Source of the DNA: an uncultured Dorea sp.
Lineage (GTDB): Bacteria > Bacillota > Clostridia > Lachnospirales > Lachnospiraceae
Length of the DNA: 64,000 nt
Assembly: GCA_948602995.1 (NCBI GenBank)
Contig: CAPEBR010000013.1
Location: 27,974-91,973, forward strand
Direction: 5' to 3'
Below the pieces are notes generated by a model. The model made no database searches. It was not told where the DNA came from and saw only the letters and a list, made by a program, of their open reading frames with translations. The first letter of the stretch is position 1. Each line of letters starts with the position of its first letter. The translations under genes were made by a program, and so were the position numbers. Shown here one piece after another: positions 1 to 9,068 of the stretch.

Positions 1-165
1 AGTAATCACAAGATAAATAAATACAACACCGAAGATCACAACACCAATATTAAGATTCCACTTTTTTCTTCGAAATGCGGTTACATTCGTCGTTTTTTTC
101 TTAACCAACCTGCTTCTCCTTCTTCTGTCAGTCAGATACTCTGTCGTGTTCCTAAAAAGGAACAC
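1..165 (-). CDS. Partial membrane-anchored protein, possibly HlyD-type adaptor (N-terminus only)
   Basis: Reading the minus strand, a GTG at 165-163 preceded by AAGGA opens a frame that stays open to the window edge. The first ~55 residues are Arg/Lys rich (RRRRSRLVKKK) and followed by a hydrophobic stretch (NIGVVIFGVVFIYLVI), which is a type II signal-anchor with a very basic cytosolic tail. Single-anchor HlyD-like adaptor proteins of Lachnospiraceae begin this way, but the conserved lipoyl/barrel part lies outside the window, so the family name is only a guess. The gene is incomplete here, not necessarily truncated in the genome. Confidence 0.5.
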   Translation of the reverse strand, partial: MFLFRNTTEYLTDRRRRSRLVKKKTTNVTAFRRKKWNLNIGVVIFGVVFIYLVIT

Positions 166-249
166 GGACTGTATCCTTAAAAATTAAAAACTTTTTAACG
201 TATAATCTGCCTTCCTTAGGAAAATACTAGCACTAAAGGAGGGATGTAC

Positions 250-459
250 ATGAAATGGTTCGATAATACTGCCCTGACCATTGTAATTATCGGCGCACTG
301 AACTGGCTGCTGGTCGGAATATTCCGTTTTGACCTTGTTGCTTTTCTGCTTGGTAATCTGTCATGGGTCTCACGTATTATATATACACTTGTCGGATTAT
401 GCGGTCTGTATCTCATCAGCCTGTACGGCAGAATTGAAAACGTACCGGGCACCCAGTAA
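250..459 (+). CDS. DUF378 family small membrane protein
   Basis: A 69-residue protein with two hydrophobic segments (about residues 8-25 and 38-58) and the family pattern ALNWLLVGIFRFDLVA. This is the DUF378 family, a small inner-membrane protein of unknown function. An ATG at 244 is in the same frame, but the AAGGAGGG box at 236-243 abuts it; the ATG at 250 has proper spacing and is preferred. A TATAAT at 201-206 may be its -10 element, with only a weak -35. It is an isolated plus-strand gene closed by a strong hairpin. Confidence 0.85.
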   Translation: MKWFDNTALTIVIIGALNWLLVGIFRFDLVAFLLGNLSWVSRIIYTLVGLCGLYLISLYGRIENVPGTQ

Positions 460-465
460 ATAACA

Positions 466-493
466 GGGGGTATCTCCAAATGGAGATACCCCC
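466..493. terminator. Hairpin terminator between convergent genes
   Basis: Perfect 12-bp stem GGGGGTATCTCC / GGAGATACCCCC around an AAAT loop, seven bases after the DUF378 stop and facing the end of the minus-strand carboxypeptidase gene. It probably serves both transcripts; T-runs on either side are short. Confidence 0.7.
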
Positions 494-522
494 GCTTTGC
501 CGGGGCAGATCCTGCTGAGTAG

Positions 523-1659
523 TTACATGGAATCAATCATTGCGGTCATCTCCTGATATAACAGCTCCTTTGTATCCGCCCCCATCACAATCGATATATA
601 AGGATTTTCTGCTTTATCCCGATCCAGGAGAATCAGACAGTTTCCCGCTTCGCTGGTTGTTCCTGTCTTTCCTCCGATTACCGTTCCTCCCGTTGGAGGA
701 GGTGCTTCACCGCTGGCATAATAATTCGTGGGCGCCAGATCCATTTCACTCATATTCCCATCTGCCTCTGTAATGTGTGCAGTATAGGAATCGGCACTGA
801 TCATGTCCATAAACTCCTGATTTTTAATGCATTCATTAAAAATCAGATATAAATCATAAGCTGTGGTATAATGATCTTCATTGTGCAGACCATTGGAATT
901 TACAAAATGGCTGTTTGTTGCCATGAGCGCTGCTGCCTGTTCATTCATCATATCTGCAAAGGCTTCCATATTTCCGGCAATATGCTCTGCAATCGCAACC
1001 GCATTGTCATTGCCGGAATAAAGTATCAGACCGTACAGCAGATCCCTGAGTGTAAGCTGATCCCCCGTTTTCAGCCCACAGATCTGTTCATCTGCCGCAA
1101 AGCTTGATGCAGATGCATTCTCCGAAACCGTAACAATGTCATCAAGATTTCCCTGATTGATCGCAACCAGGGCTGTCAGAATCTTTGTAGTACTTGCCGG
1201 GTAGAGACGGTCATGGATGTTGTAGGAAAAGTCCACTTCTTTGTTATTCATATCAAACAGCGCCGCAGCATGAATTCCGGATATCCGTTCGATCTGGTCT
1301 GAGGAAATATCATTCGAAGCAACGCACAGCTCCTCTGCATAAAGGCTCCCCTCCCTGTAAAGGCTCCTGTTATATTCTGCTGCTTCGAATTCTTCTGCCA
1401 GATACTCCGGCTTCGCAGAGAACTGTTTGAAAAAGTATATTCCCGCTGATGCCAGGCATAGTATGATCAGAATACATGCCAGACAGCCTGTCTGCCTCTT
1501 TTTCCGCCTTTTCTTCCTTTTTGATAATCTCTGATTCTGGTATCTCGTATTACTGACTCTGTTTTTATTTGCAGTACTGTTCTTTTTTCTCGTTCTGCCA
1601 CAGTTAACTCCTGGCTGTTTACCGGTACATTTCACGCCAATCAAGATCTCCTCTGTCAA
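523..1659 (-). CDS. D-alanyl-D-alanine carboxypeptidase (peptidase S11 family)
   Basis: Penicillin-binding DD-carboxypeptidase that trims the terminal D-Ala of peptidoglycan side chains outside the cell. The three active-site motifs are visible: S156-T-T-K159 (PASTTK), S215-G-N217 and K331-T-G333. An unusually basic N-terminal cytosolic tail (~55 residues, KRKKRRKKR) precedes one membrane segment at about 59-77, so it is probably membrane-anchored rather than released. It is the last gene of the elongasome block and overlaps the mgsA 3' end by about 40 bases. The start is uncertain: the longest frame begins with TTG at 1659, while GTG at 1635 follows a GAGGAG box at a somewhat long distance. 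Confidence 0.88.
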   Translation of the reverse strand: MTEEILIGVKCTGKQPGVNCGRTRKKNSTANKNRVSNTRYQNQRLSKRKKRRKKRQTGCLACILIILCLASAGIYFFKQFSAKPEYLAEEFEAAEYNRSLYREGSLYAEELCVASNDISSDQIERISGIHAAALFDMNNKEVDFSYNIHDRLYPASTTKILTALVAINQGNLDDIVTVSENASASSFAADEQICGLKTGDQLTLRDLLYGLILYSGNDNAVAIAEHIAGNMEAFADMMNEQAAALMATNSHFVNSNGLHNEDHYTTAYDLYLIFNECIKNQEFMDMISADSYTAHITEADGNMSEMDLAPTNYYASGEAPPPTGGTVIGGKTGTTSEAGNCLILLDRDKAENPYISIVMGADTKELLYQEMTAMIDSM

Positions 1660-2014
1660 TTGCTAATATAACTAATTCTGCTGTGGCAAGGTTCGTTGCC
1701 ATCGGGATGTTATATGTATCGCACAGGCGTATAACATCGTTTACTTCTGGTTCATGAGGCTTGGGATCCATCGGTTCGCGAAGGAAAATAAGCGCATCAA
1801 TATCATTCTGTGCGATCTGTGCCCCAAGCTGCTGCTTTCCCCCAAGCGGCCCTGCCAGATATTTGTGAATGCTCAGGTTCGTCACCTCTTCAATGAGACG
1901 CCCTGTCGTTCCGGTTGCATACAATTCATGCTTGCTTAAAATCCCACGGTACGCAATACAAAAATTCTGCATCAATGTCTTCTTCGAGTCATGCGCAATC
2001 AGACCTATGTTCAT
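1619..2014 (-). CDS. mgsA: Methylglyoxal synthase
   Basis: Converts dihydroxyacetone phosphate to methylglyoxal and phosphate, a bypass of lower glycolysis. The 131-residue protein has the family hallmarks: N-terminal IGLIAHDSKK, the phosphate-binding ATGTTGRL, the GPLGGKQQLGA loop and the catalytic-region FLREPMDPKPHEPEVNDV. ATG at 2014 is preferred over an upstream in-frame GTG at 2023 because AAGGAG lies eight bases before it. It sits 12 bases after rodA and overlaps the carboxypeptidase gene, so a central-metabolism enzyme is embedded in a cell-shape operon. Confidence 0.95.
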   Translation of the reverse strand: MNIGLIAHDSKKTLMQNFCIAYRGILSKHELYATGTTGRLIEEVTNLSIHKYLAGPLGGKQQLGAQIAQNDIDALIFLREPMDPKPHEPEVNDVIRLCDTYNIPMATNLATAELVILAIDRGDLDWREMYR

Positions 2015-2026
2015 ATTTTTCACTCC

Positions 2027-3154
2027 TTATTGATATTTTTTCGGCTGCAGCCCAATATTTAATACAAATCCTATACCGATATAAAGACTCACGAGGGATG
2101 TAAGACCATAGCTTACAAATGGTAATGGAACACCTGTATTCGGGAGCATATTTGTGGCAACTCCAATATTAATAAAGCTTTGGAAGCCAATGAGTCCTCC
2201 AATCCCACAGCATATAATCCTTCCGGATATATCCTGCGATCGGACTCCTATTAATATACATTGTATCACAATCAGTAATAATAAAGCAATAACTATACAG
2301 CTTCCGATAAAGCCTAATTCTTCCCCGATAATTGCAAAGATAAAATCTGTCTGCGGCTCCAGTATAAAATTACCGTTCTTAACAGATGTTGTCGTATTAT
2401 TATCAAGTCCCTTTCCCATAAGCTGCCCGGAACCGATCGCCATCTCCGAATTATTCTGCTGGTATGCAGCATCGCTCATATGCTCCTCCGGGTTTAGAAA
2501 TGCCAGTATACGCGTCTGCTGGTAATCCTTAAGAAATGGTTGGTTTGGCTGTACTGCAATCACAAGAAAGATGAGTGCCGACGGAATCAGTACTAGTATT
2601 ACGGTCACAATAAAACGATAGCTTAATCCTCCTACATAAATCAGAAGACAGATAACAAGCGCCGTCAGAATTGTCGTGGAAAGATTTGGCTCTGCCAGAA
2701 TCAGGCTAAGTGGTATGGCCGCAAGTATGGCATACTTTATCAGAGTTGCAGGCTGGTTCACAGTATCCTTGTGTTCCAGAATAAATCTGGAAAAAAACAG
2801 AATCAGCAGAATCTTGGCAAGCTCGGAGGGCTGAAAGGTTGTGAAGCCCAGATTAATCCACCTGGTTGCACCATTCACCTCCTGCCCGATTACAAGCACA
2901 AGCCCAAGGCTTCCTACGGCTGCAATATACACCAGCCAGTACATGTCAAGAACCCAAACATAGTCAATCAGTGATACGACCAGCATAATCAGAATGCCGG
3001 CGACAACGCCGAAAGTCTGTTTATTCTGCAGACTTTCCTTGGCGCTTCCCACCACAAGAATCCCAATGAATGAAAGCACTGTCACCAGTATGACAAGGCT
3101 GAATCTGTAATCTCTTAATCTGTATGGTTTTGCTATAAATTTCGGTAATCTCAC
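2027..3154 (-). CDS. rodA: RodA/FtsW family peptidoglycan glycosyltransferase
   Basis: A SEDS-family polytopic membrane protein (375 residues, about ten hydrophobic segments) that polymerises lipid II glycan strands with its partner PBP2. Family signatures include GATRWINLGFTTFQPSELAK, LAEPNLSTT and the C-terminal PLPFVSYGLTS. The neighbourhood (mrdA, mreBCD) points to RodA of the elongasome rather than FtsW. The start is GTG at 3154, whose last bases overlap the minE stop in a GTGA junction, implying translational coupling. Confidence 0.93.
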   Translation of the reverse strand: MRLPKFIAKPYRLRDYRFSLVILVTVLSFIGILVVGSAKESLQNKQTFGVVAGILIMLVVSLIDYVWVLDMYWLVYIAAVGSLGLVLVIGQEVNGATRWINLGFTTFQPSELAKILLILFFSRFILEHKDTVNQPATLIKYAILAAIPLSLILAEPNLSTTILTALVICLLIYVGGLSYRFIVTVILVLIPSALIFLVIAVQPNQPFLKDYQQTRILAFLNPEEHMSDAAYQQNNSEMAIGSGQLMGKGLDNNTTTSVKNGNFILEPQTDFIFAIIGEELGFIGSCIVIALLLLIVIQCILIGVRSQDISGRIICCGIGGLIGFQSFINIGVATNMLPNTGVPLPFVSYGLTSLVSLYIGIGFVLNIGLQPKKYQ

Positions 3155-3363
3155 GTTTCATCTCCTGCAAATGTAATAAGTATATGGGTTCTGCATATCT
3201 CCACCCTGAAATTCTCTTCTGTAATCTCCATATATTTTGACAGGGAAGAAAATAGTTCTCTGCATATATTATCATAGTCACATGGTGCACAGCAGACCCG
3301 GTCTGATGTCACCAGTGTTTTCAGGCGGTTCTTTGCAACCGCGACCGAAGACGTTTTCAACAT
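3151..3363 (-). CDS. minE: Cell division topological specificity factor MinE
   Basis: A 70-residue protein that stimulates MinD ATPase and drives removal of MinCD from mid-cell. It has the N-terminal amphipathic/anti-MinCD region with KNRLKTLVTSDR and a C-terminal topological-specificity domain. The frame extends upstream, but ATG at 3363 has a near-perfect TTAGGAGG box. It lies ten bases after minD and overlaps rodA. A Cys pair (VCCAPC) replaces the usual residues after the Arg of the first domain. Confidence 0.92.
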   Translation of the reverse strand: MLKTSSVAVAKNRLKTLVTSDRVCCAPCDYDNICRELFSSLSKYMEITEENFRVEICRTHILITFAGDET

Positions 3364-3373
3364 GGCGCGCCTC

Positions 3374-4165
3374 CTAATTTTTGCGGAAAGCATCGGTTAA
3401 TCTTGCAAAGAAACCTCTGCCGGCATTCAAATCCGCAAAAGGCACCTCCGCCCCCATAATCCTTCGGCAGACATTCAGGTAAATCTTTCCGGCGCTGGAA
3501 TCAAGCCCGATCACAGGCTCTCCCTGGTTTGTTCCGATTACTACCTGCTCATCATCTGGAATGGCGCCGATCAGCGGAATAGACAGGATTTCTGTCACAT
3601 CATCCACTGTCATCATATCTCCCTTTCTCACCATGTCCATGCGGATCCGGTTGATAATCAGCGCCATATCACGGATATGATTACTCTCTAGAAGTCCGAT
3701 GATCCGGTCCGCATCGCGGATCGCAGATACTTCCGGAGTCGTTACGATAATTGCACGGTCAGCGCCTGCAATGGCGTTCTGAAATCCCTGCTCAATGCCT
3801 GCCGGGCAGTCCAGAAGTATGTAATCAAATTCTTCCTTAAGCTCCGAGGTAAGCTTCTTCATCTGCCCCGGAGAGATTGCCGTCTTGTCTCTTGTCTGGG
3901 CTGACGGCAGAAGATACAGATTCTCATAACGCTTGTCCCTTATAAGAGCCTGCTTAAGGCGGCATGTCCCTTCTACTACATCAACCAGATTATATACAAT
4001 CTGGTTTTCCAGTCCCATGACTACATCCAGGTTTCTAAGACCCAGATCAGTATCAATTACAATAACCTTTTTTTCGAGCTGCGATAGTCCTGCTCCAATA
4101 TTTGCCGTTGTTGTGGTCTTTCCGACTCCGCCTTTTCCTGATGTAATTACAATAACCTCGCCCAT
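3374..4165 (-). CDS. minD: Septum site-determining protein MinD
   Basis: A 263-residue deviant Walker A ATPase (SGKGGVGKTTTTANIG near the N-terminus) that dimerises on the membrane and recruits MinC. The Walker B-like DYILLDCPAGIE and switch DTDLGLRNLDVVMGLE segments are present, and the C-terminus ends in an amphipathic stretch (GRGFFARLTDAFRKN) fit for membrane binding. ATG at 4165 follows AGGAGG with nine-base spacing; the first 19 bases overlap the end of minC. Confidence 0.97.
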   Translation of the reverse strand: MGEVIVITSGKGGVGKTTTTANIGAGLSQLEKKVIVIDTDLGLRNLDVVMGLENQIVYNLVDVVEGTCRLKQALIRDKRYENLYLLPSAQTRDKTAISPGQMKKLTSELKEEFDYILLDCPAGIEQGFQNAIAGADRAIIVTTPEVSAIRDADRIIGLLESNHIRDMALIINRIRMDMVRKGDMMTVDDVTEILSIPLIGAIPDDEQVVIGTNQGEPVIGLDSSAGKIYLNVCRRIMGAEVPFADLNAGRGFFARLTDAFRKN

Positions 4166-4737
4166 GAATAACTTCCTCCTATAACTGGTTTTAACCTGAT
4201 ATCTCCGATTCGAAGTTGTTTCGGGCTCATGTGATGAGCCGCGATGACTGCCTCGTAATGTCCTCCTGCGCCTGCAATAACTGTACCGTAAACAGTTCCT
4301 GTTACTACCACATTCCCTTTGGAAACAACCATTGCACCTTCCTCAATATCTCCGACAATTACGATACTTGTCTCAGATTCAAGAATCTGTCTTCCTCTCA
4401 GTGTACCTCTATAGAACATACCGTCTTTTGCATGGTGCGCTTCTTTACTTTCTTCCAGAACTCTTTTCTGTATCTTTTCTGCGGAATCGCTTTTATCTAT
4501 AATGCATAGTATGTGTACCCCCGCCGCCTCTTCAATCGTGTCAACAACCAGAAGCTCCTCTTCTTCCGTAAAAGTACGGCCGCAAAATTCAACCGTCATA
4601 TCCGCATCTGCAAAAAAATGTGCAGATGCCTCAAATTTTTCCTTTACTGCAAGAAGCAGTTCCTGGTACGGCATATCTGCGTCAAGATAGATCGTAATAC
4701 CATACCGGCTGCTCTTCATTCGAACAGGGTCCCTCAC
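4147..4737 (-). CDS. minC: Septum site-determining protein MinC
   Basis: FtsZ polymerisation inhibitor recruited by MinD. The N-terminal domain carries a YGITIYLD start and a helix-rich region; the C-terminal beta-helix domain contains the typical RGTLRGRQ ... GDIEEGAMVVSKGNVVVTGTVYGTVIAGAGG run. The open frame extends into the end of mrdA, but GTG at 4737 has GGAAGAGG just upstream and leaves a 16-base gap after mrdA, giving 196 residues. It overlaps minD by 19 bases. Confidence 0.92.
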   Translation of the reverse strand: MRDPVRMKSSRYGITIYLDADMPYQELLLAVKEKFEASAHFFADADMTVEFCGRTFTEEEELLVVDTIEEAAGVHILCIIDKSDSAEKIQKRVLEESKEAHHAKDGMFYRGTLRGRQILESETSIVIVGDIEEGAMVVSKGNVVVTGTVYGTVIAGAGGHYEAVIAAHHMSPKQLRIGDIRLKPVIGGSYSWARLL

Positions 4738-4753
4738 ATAGCCTCTTCCTTTC

Positions 4754-7705
4754 TTAATCTCCGTGGGTCTCACTTGTACTGATCTTTGCTGCTTTTCCGG
4801 TAACAACCTCCTTTTCTGATGCCAGTTTATAATAATATTTCATTACATCCCTTGTAATCTCACAAGTATATACAGAGCTGTATCCATTTGCAATACGGGT
4901 AGCAAATGCAATCTCCGGATTGTCACTGGGCGCGTAGCCTACAAAAAGCGCATGATCCGAATGTGTCTTACTCTGCTGTGCAGTACCGGTCTTTCCAGAC
5001 AGGGTAACCTCAGTGGAATTAATGTCAGAAAAGGTTGCTGCATTTGCAACGGTAACAACATTTCTCATTCCATTATGGATTGCCGTCCACACGGAAGAAC
5101 TGACTGCATCAATCGTATTCTTTACCTTTGGCTTAAACTCTTTCAGGGTTTTCCCTTCTACATCTGTTGTTTTGTCAAGGAGAGACAGGTCATAGACCGT
5201 ACCCTTATTGGCGACTGCAGTAACATACCTTGCCAGCTGACTGATTGTATAGTTGTTGGTTCCCTGGCCGATTGCCGACGGAACGGATGCCTCATCTGAA
5301 ATCTGCGGTTCGGCCTCAGGCACCTCAATGCCGGAGGTCGTGTCAAACCCGAACATCTTCGCGTATTTTCCAATCGCGTCTGTTCCTTTTTTACTGTCAT
5401 AATATGCAGCCGTGGTCTTTCCCTCCAGATTATCCTCTGATATCTTTGATATACCCTTTTCTTCCAGACTTAACCGGTATCCTACTTCATAGAAGAAATT
5501 GTTACAGGAGTTTTCAATTGCTCCCTCCACATTCAGGCTTCCGTGGGCATTGGGATAAATCCAGCATTTTGGATTTGGTTCCACCTTTTCATAAATTCCA
5601 TGACAGGGGAGATATTCATCAAGCGTTATAATTCCCTCTGTCAGTGCGGCTGCCGCCACCAAAGGCTTATAAGTGGAACCCGGAGCCGTCTTCTCCTGGG
5701 TTGCACTGTTATAGAACGGGCGTGCCCCGTCATTGACAAGACGGTTGTAATAAGCAGAATCCATTGTGTTGGCAAGCCTGTTGTTGTCATATCCCGGATA
5801 AGATACGCAGGCAAGAACCTGTCCGCTCTTCGTATCCGTTACAACCATAGAACCGGTACATGGCTCAAGTGCGAGCTGTCCAGGTGTGATTTCCAGTTTC
5901 CTTAGCTTCTCCCGAAGGAAGTCATATGCCCCCATCCTTCCGGACATCAGTGCCTCGTACTGTTCGTCGTCCTTTGGAAGGACCTTTTGTTCATACAGCA
6001 TCAGACAGATCTGTCTTCCCGTCAGGCTGCCGCTGCGGATCATATAACGGTATAAAAGCTTATCAAAAGCATTATCCTCATTCATGCAGTCTGTAATAAA
6101 TGCAGACAGTCCCTCATATAATTCTTCAGAATCCGTATATTTTTCCCCTTCAGACACATGATTCTGAAGCTTTGATGTATCAATCCAGTTTTGAGAAATC
6201 GCATAATTCAGATACTGATAAATATTAATCGATTCCTTCTTTGTCCATGCCTGATAAGTCTTGTCACCTGTATCAATGGCATCTGACAGAAGAACCCCCT
6301 CTCTGACAAGCAGCTCGTCTACAATGTACAGCATATAGGCCTGTACCTCCCTGGACTGTTCTTTATAGACAGCCGCTTTTGGATTATTCAGCACCTTCGC
6401 AATGGTTTTCTGCTTCTTTTTCTTATAGGAGGCAAACGCCTGTGCAACTTCTTTTTCGGTTGCCTTTGCCGTATCCTCAGTGAAATGGTTCATATCAAGA
6501 ATCTCATTGGAGATAAACGAATTGTACACATCCCCAATGGGTATAATTGCATCATTTCCATCTTCCATGTTCGTGCGGTCAAAGTCAAGGGTATTTTGTA
6601 TCTTGGCAAGAAGAATTCCCGCAAGCTCCTGTTCGATCACATGGTAGATGACCTTCTGAAGCCCGGCGTCTATGGACAGATAAACATCTCCGCCTGCTAC
6701 CGGATCCGCCTGTGGTACTGTCTCAATAATTTTCCCCACACTATTCACATAGAGCTTCACTCTTCCCTTCTTTCCCTTCAGGGTGGAATCCATCACCTGC
6801 TCGATTCCCGACTTGCCAATGGTATCGGTCTTCTCGTACTTTTTTTTGTCCTCCTTACTAAGCTTATTATACTCTTCCAGTGAAATCTGTCCGGTATAAC
6901 CTATAATATTCGCAAAGCATTCGCTGTCATTATAGCGGCGCAGAGATTCTTCTTCAATGCTTACGCCCTGGAGTACATCCATATTTTCCATAACATCAGC
7001 CACAGTCTCATCACTTACATCCTCGGCAATGGTTGTGGAGATATATTTCTGATAGCTGTTAAGGGACATGGCGTAACGGACATTGACAAGCTTCAGAATC
7101 TCCTCTTTGCTGAGTTTTTCCTGATCCAGCCCATAGCCGTATATCTCGTCTGTACACAGATAATGGATAATCTGTGCTGCTGACTGGCTCTTCTGCTCCT
7201 TTGTCAGGTCATCGGTGTAACTCTCGCCGAATACATCCGCAACGAACCGGAGCCTCTGCACATCATTTTCCGCGACAAACATATAATTATTGTTATTATC
7301 AAGTATAATGCCAAAGTCACTGATTACCGTATCCCCGTTTGACTCCACCATCTCAATGACCGTAGAAACCACTTCGTTCAGCACCTGGTTTTTTTCTTTC
7401 GTACTGTCATACTCGCCGTTGTCTTCAATTGTAACGGAATATGCAAGCTCATTAAAGGCGAGGAGCCTGCCGTTACGGTCAAAAATATTTCCCCGGGTAC
7501 CTTCTACCTCTTTCGTTTTCTGAATCTGAATCTCATACCTGTCGGCATAATCCTGCCCTTTTACGATCTGCAGATAAAAAACCCGCTGGACCAATACTGC
7601 TGATAACAGACAGAATACAACTGCTGTAATAAAAGCTCTTGAACCTACAATTTCCTTTATGCCTGTCTTAAGGCGTTCTAACAAATCAAACAAACTTACT
7701 TGCAC
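4754..7705 (-). CDS. mrdA: Penicillin-binding protein 2 (elongasome transpeptidase) with large insertion
   Basis: Class B PBP that cross-links lateral-wall peptidoglycan together with RodA. One N-terminal membrane segment (about 24-42), a dimerisation region starting with TRGNIFDRNGR, then the transpeptidase domain with S677-T-Y-K680, S733-C-N735 and K905-T-G907. At 983 residues it is far longer than the usual 600-700 because some 245 residues (about 366-611, charged and helical) separate the first helix of the transpeptidase domain from the strand GSMVVTDTKSGQVLA. The GTG start overlaps mreD by 20 bases, and its spacing to AAAGGA is very short, so the exact start is open. Confidence 0.93.
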   Translation of the reverse strand: MQVSLFDLLERLKTGIKEIVGSRAFITAVVFCLLSAVLVQRVFYLQIVKGQDYADRYEIQIQKTKEVEGTRGNIFDRNGRLLAFNELAYSVTIEDNGEYDSTKEKNQVLNEVVSTVIEMVESNGDTVISDFGIILDNNNNYMFVAENDVQRLRFVADVFGESYTDDLTKEQKSQSAAQIIHYLCTDEIYGYGLDQEKLSKEEILKLVNVRYAMSLNSYQKYISTTIAEDVSDETVADVMENMDVLQGVSIEEESLRRYNDSECFANIIGYTGQISLEEYNKLSKEDKKKYEKTDTIGKSGIEQVMDSTLKGKKGRVKLYVNSVGKIIETVPQADPVAGGDVYLSIDAGLQKVIYHVIEQELAGILLAKIQNTLDFDRTNMEDGNDAIIPIGDVYNSFISNEILDMNHFTEDTAKATEKEVAQAFASYKKKKQKTIAKVLNNPKAAVYKEQSREVQAYMLYIVDELLVREGVLLSDAIDTGDKTYQAWTKKESINIYQYLNYAISQNWIDTSKLQNHVSEGEKYTDSEELYEGLSAFITDCMNEDNAFDKLLYRYMIRSGSLTGRQICLMLYEQKVLPKDDEQYEALMSGRMGAYDFLREKLRKLEITPGQLALEPCTGSMVVTDTKSGQVLACVSYPGYDNNRLANTMDSAYYNRLVNDGARPFYNSATQEKTAPGSTYKPLVAAAALTEGIITLDEYLPCHGIYEKVEPNPKCWIYPNAHGSLNVEGAIENSCNNFFYEVGYRLSLEEKGISKISEDNLEGKTTAAYYDSKKGTDAIGKYAKMFGFDTTSGIEVPEAEPQISDEASVPSAIGQGTNNYTISQLARYVTAVANKGTVYDLSLLDKTTDVEGKTLKEFKPKVKNTIDAVSSSVWTAIHNGMRNVVTVANAATFSDINSTEVTLSGKTGTAQQSKTHSDHALFVGYAPSDNPEIAFATRIANGYSSVYTCEITRDVMKYYYKLASEKEVVTGKAAKISTSETHGD

Positions 7706-8204
7706 TCCTTTGTTCTTCTGCTTCTAACTTCTTGTTAATGTACAGGATAATCTGATATAAAACCAGAGTCGCCAGTATCGTATAGACAAGCTCCGGCAAA
7801 ATAATATGAAAAAGATGATTGTAAATCTCAAAATCTCCTCTCAGGACATAGATGCAGAAGCATGTAACCAGTCCGTACACTAATTCGCTGATCCCGATCA
7901 GCACAAGCGGAAGCTTGATATCCTCATCAAAAAACAGCCGGTGAAAATATCCGTTTATATAGCCGATCACGGCAAACAGCATCATATTAAATCCCAGAGA
8001 TGTTCCCCAGAAAACATCTACAAAGATTCCGGCCGCAAATCCCACAAACATCCCTTCCTTCTTCCCCCGCATAAAGCCAAAGGAAGATGTGACGACTGTC
8101 ATAAGGTTGGGCACTACCAGAACAGGAAAAATCCTTGGAAATACCGTGCTTTGTAGCAGGAAGGTAATAAGCAGGATAAAAAATATAGTGATCTTCCTTT
8201 TCAT
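7686..8204 (-). CDS. mreD: Rod shape-determining protein MreD
   Basis: A 172-residue membrane protein with about five hydrophobic segments, starting MKRKITIFFILLITFLLQS as is typical for MreD, and containing FAAGIFVDVFWGTSLGFNM. It is the integral membrane partner of MreC in the lateral-wall complex. The ATG overlaps the mreC stop (ATGA), and its ribosome binding site (GAGAAGGA) lies within mreC. Identification rests on both sequence and its position between mreC and mrdA. Confidence 0.92.
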   Translation of the reverse strand: MKRKITIFFILLITFLLQSTVFPRIFPVLVVPNLMTVVTSSFGFMRGKKEGMFVGFAAGIFVDVFWGTSLGFNMMLFAVIGYINGYFHRLFFDEDIKLPLVLIGISELVYGLVTCFCIYVLRGDFEIYNHLFHIILPELVYTILATLVLYQIILYINKKLEAEEQRSASKFV

Positions 8205-9067
8205 TCCTTCTCGCTGCCTCCTGTCATGTCTGCCTTTGTGGTGGTAATGACCAGAACCTCCTGAAGCTTGCTGAAGTCAACTGCCGGTGTAATATAACCG
8301 GACCGGGTCAGATTATTGGAATCCACCTCAATCTCGCTGATATAACCAATAAAAATACCTTGTACAAAGCGGTCGCTCACATGAGAGGTTACAATCTGTT
8401 CCCCGACTTCAATCACATTATCATTATTCTTCATCTTTTCAAAACGGATTCTTCCATCCGGTATAAGCTTCAGATCCCCCCTCACCATGCAGGTGTCTGA
8501 GGTGGATAAAACCATGCCGCTGACATTACTTGCATCATCAATAATCGACCGTACCCGGGAATAATCCGGCGCCACTTCTGTTACAATTCCAACCAGGCCG
8601 CTTCCTGACAGCACATTACAGTTTACCTTGATTCCGTCATTGCTGCCCTTGTCAATGGTAAAATCGCTGAACCAGTTGCTGCCATTGTTGGCAATTACAT
8701 GTGCGCCGATTTTTTCATAATCCGAATAATTTTCGTCCAGCTTATAGAGCTCTCTTAAGCGGTCCAGCTCATACTGCTCCTGCCGGAGCCTTGTATTTTC
8801 GATGGTAAGCTCGTCCACCTTTGTCTGTAGCGCATTCTTTTCGTTTCTTACATCCTCTAGTGTATCAAAATTGTCAGAAATATCACTCAGATATCTTCCC
8901 ACATAACTGATCCCCTTCTGCATGGGGACAACCGTATAATTTCCAATCAGGCGGAATACGCCGCCCCCGTCAGTAAATCTCTCAATTCCCAAAAGCAGTA
9001 CGCACACTGCTACCAGAACCATAAGCCAGTATTTACTTGAAAGTGAAGATTGGTTTTTAATTTTCAT
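8201..9067 (-). CDS. mreC: Rod shape-determining protein MreC
   Basis: A 288-residue bitopic protein: membrane segment at about 13-25, a coiled coil at about 70-105, then the beta-barrel domain with IANNGSNWFSDFTIDKGSNDG and GLVGIVTEV. It scaffolds PBP2/RodA to MreB filaments outside the membrane. It follows mreB by one base and overlaps mreD, consistent with a single mRNA. Confidence 0.94.
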   Translation of the reverse strand: MKIKNQSSLSSKYWLMVLVAVCVLLLGIERFTDGGGVFRLIGNYTVVPMQKGISYVGRYLSDISDNFDTLEDVRNEKNALQTKVDELTIENTRLRQEQYELDRLRELYKLDENYSDYEKIGAHVIANNGSNWFSDFTIDKGSNDGIKVNCNVLSGSGLVGIVTEVAPDYSRVRSIIDDASNVSGMVLSTSDTCMVRGDLKLIPDGRIRFEKMKNNDNVIEVGEQIVTSHVSDRFVQGIFIGYISEIEVDSNNLTRSGYITPAVDFSKLQEVLVITTTKADMTGGSEKE

Positions 9068-9068
9068 A

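Noticed and set aside
494..516. Shared GCCCCGGC-AAGCG stretch near 500 and at the end of miaA (about 15935)
   Set aside because: Only about 20 bases match, one copy is coding and the other is next to a terminator; too little to call a repeat.
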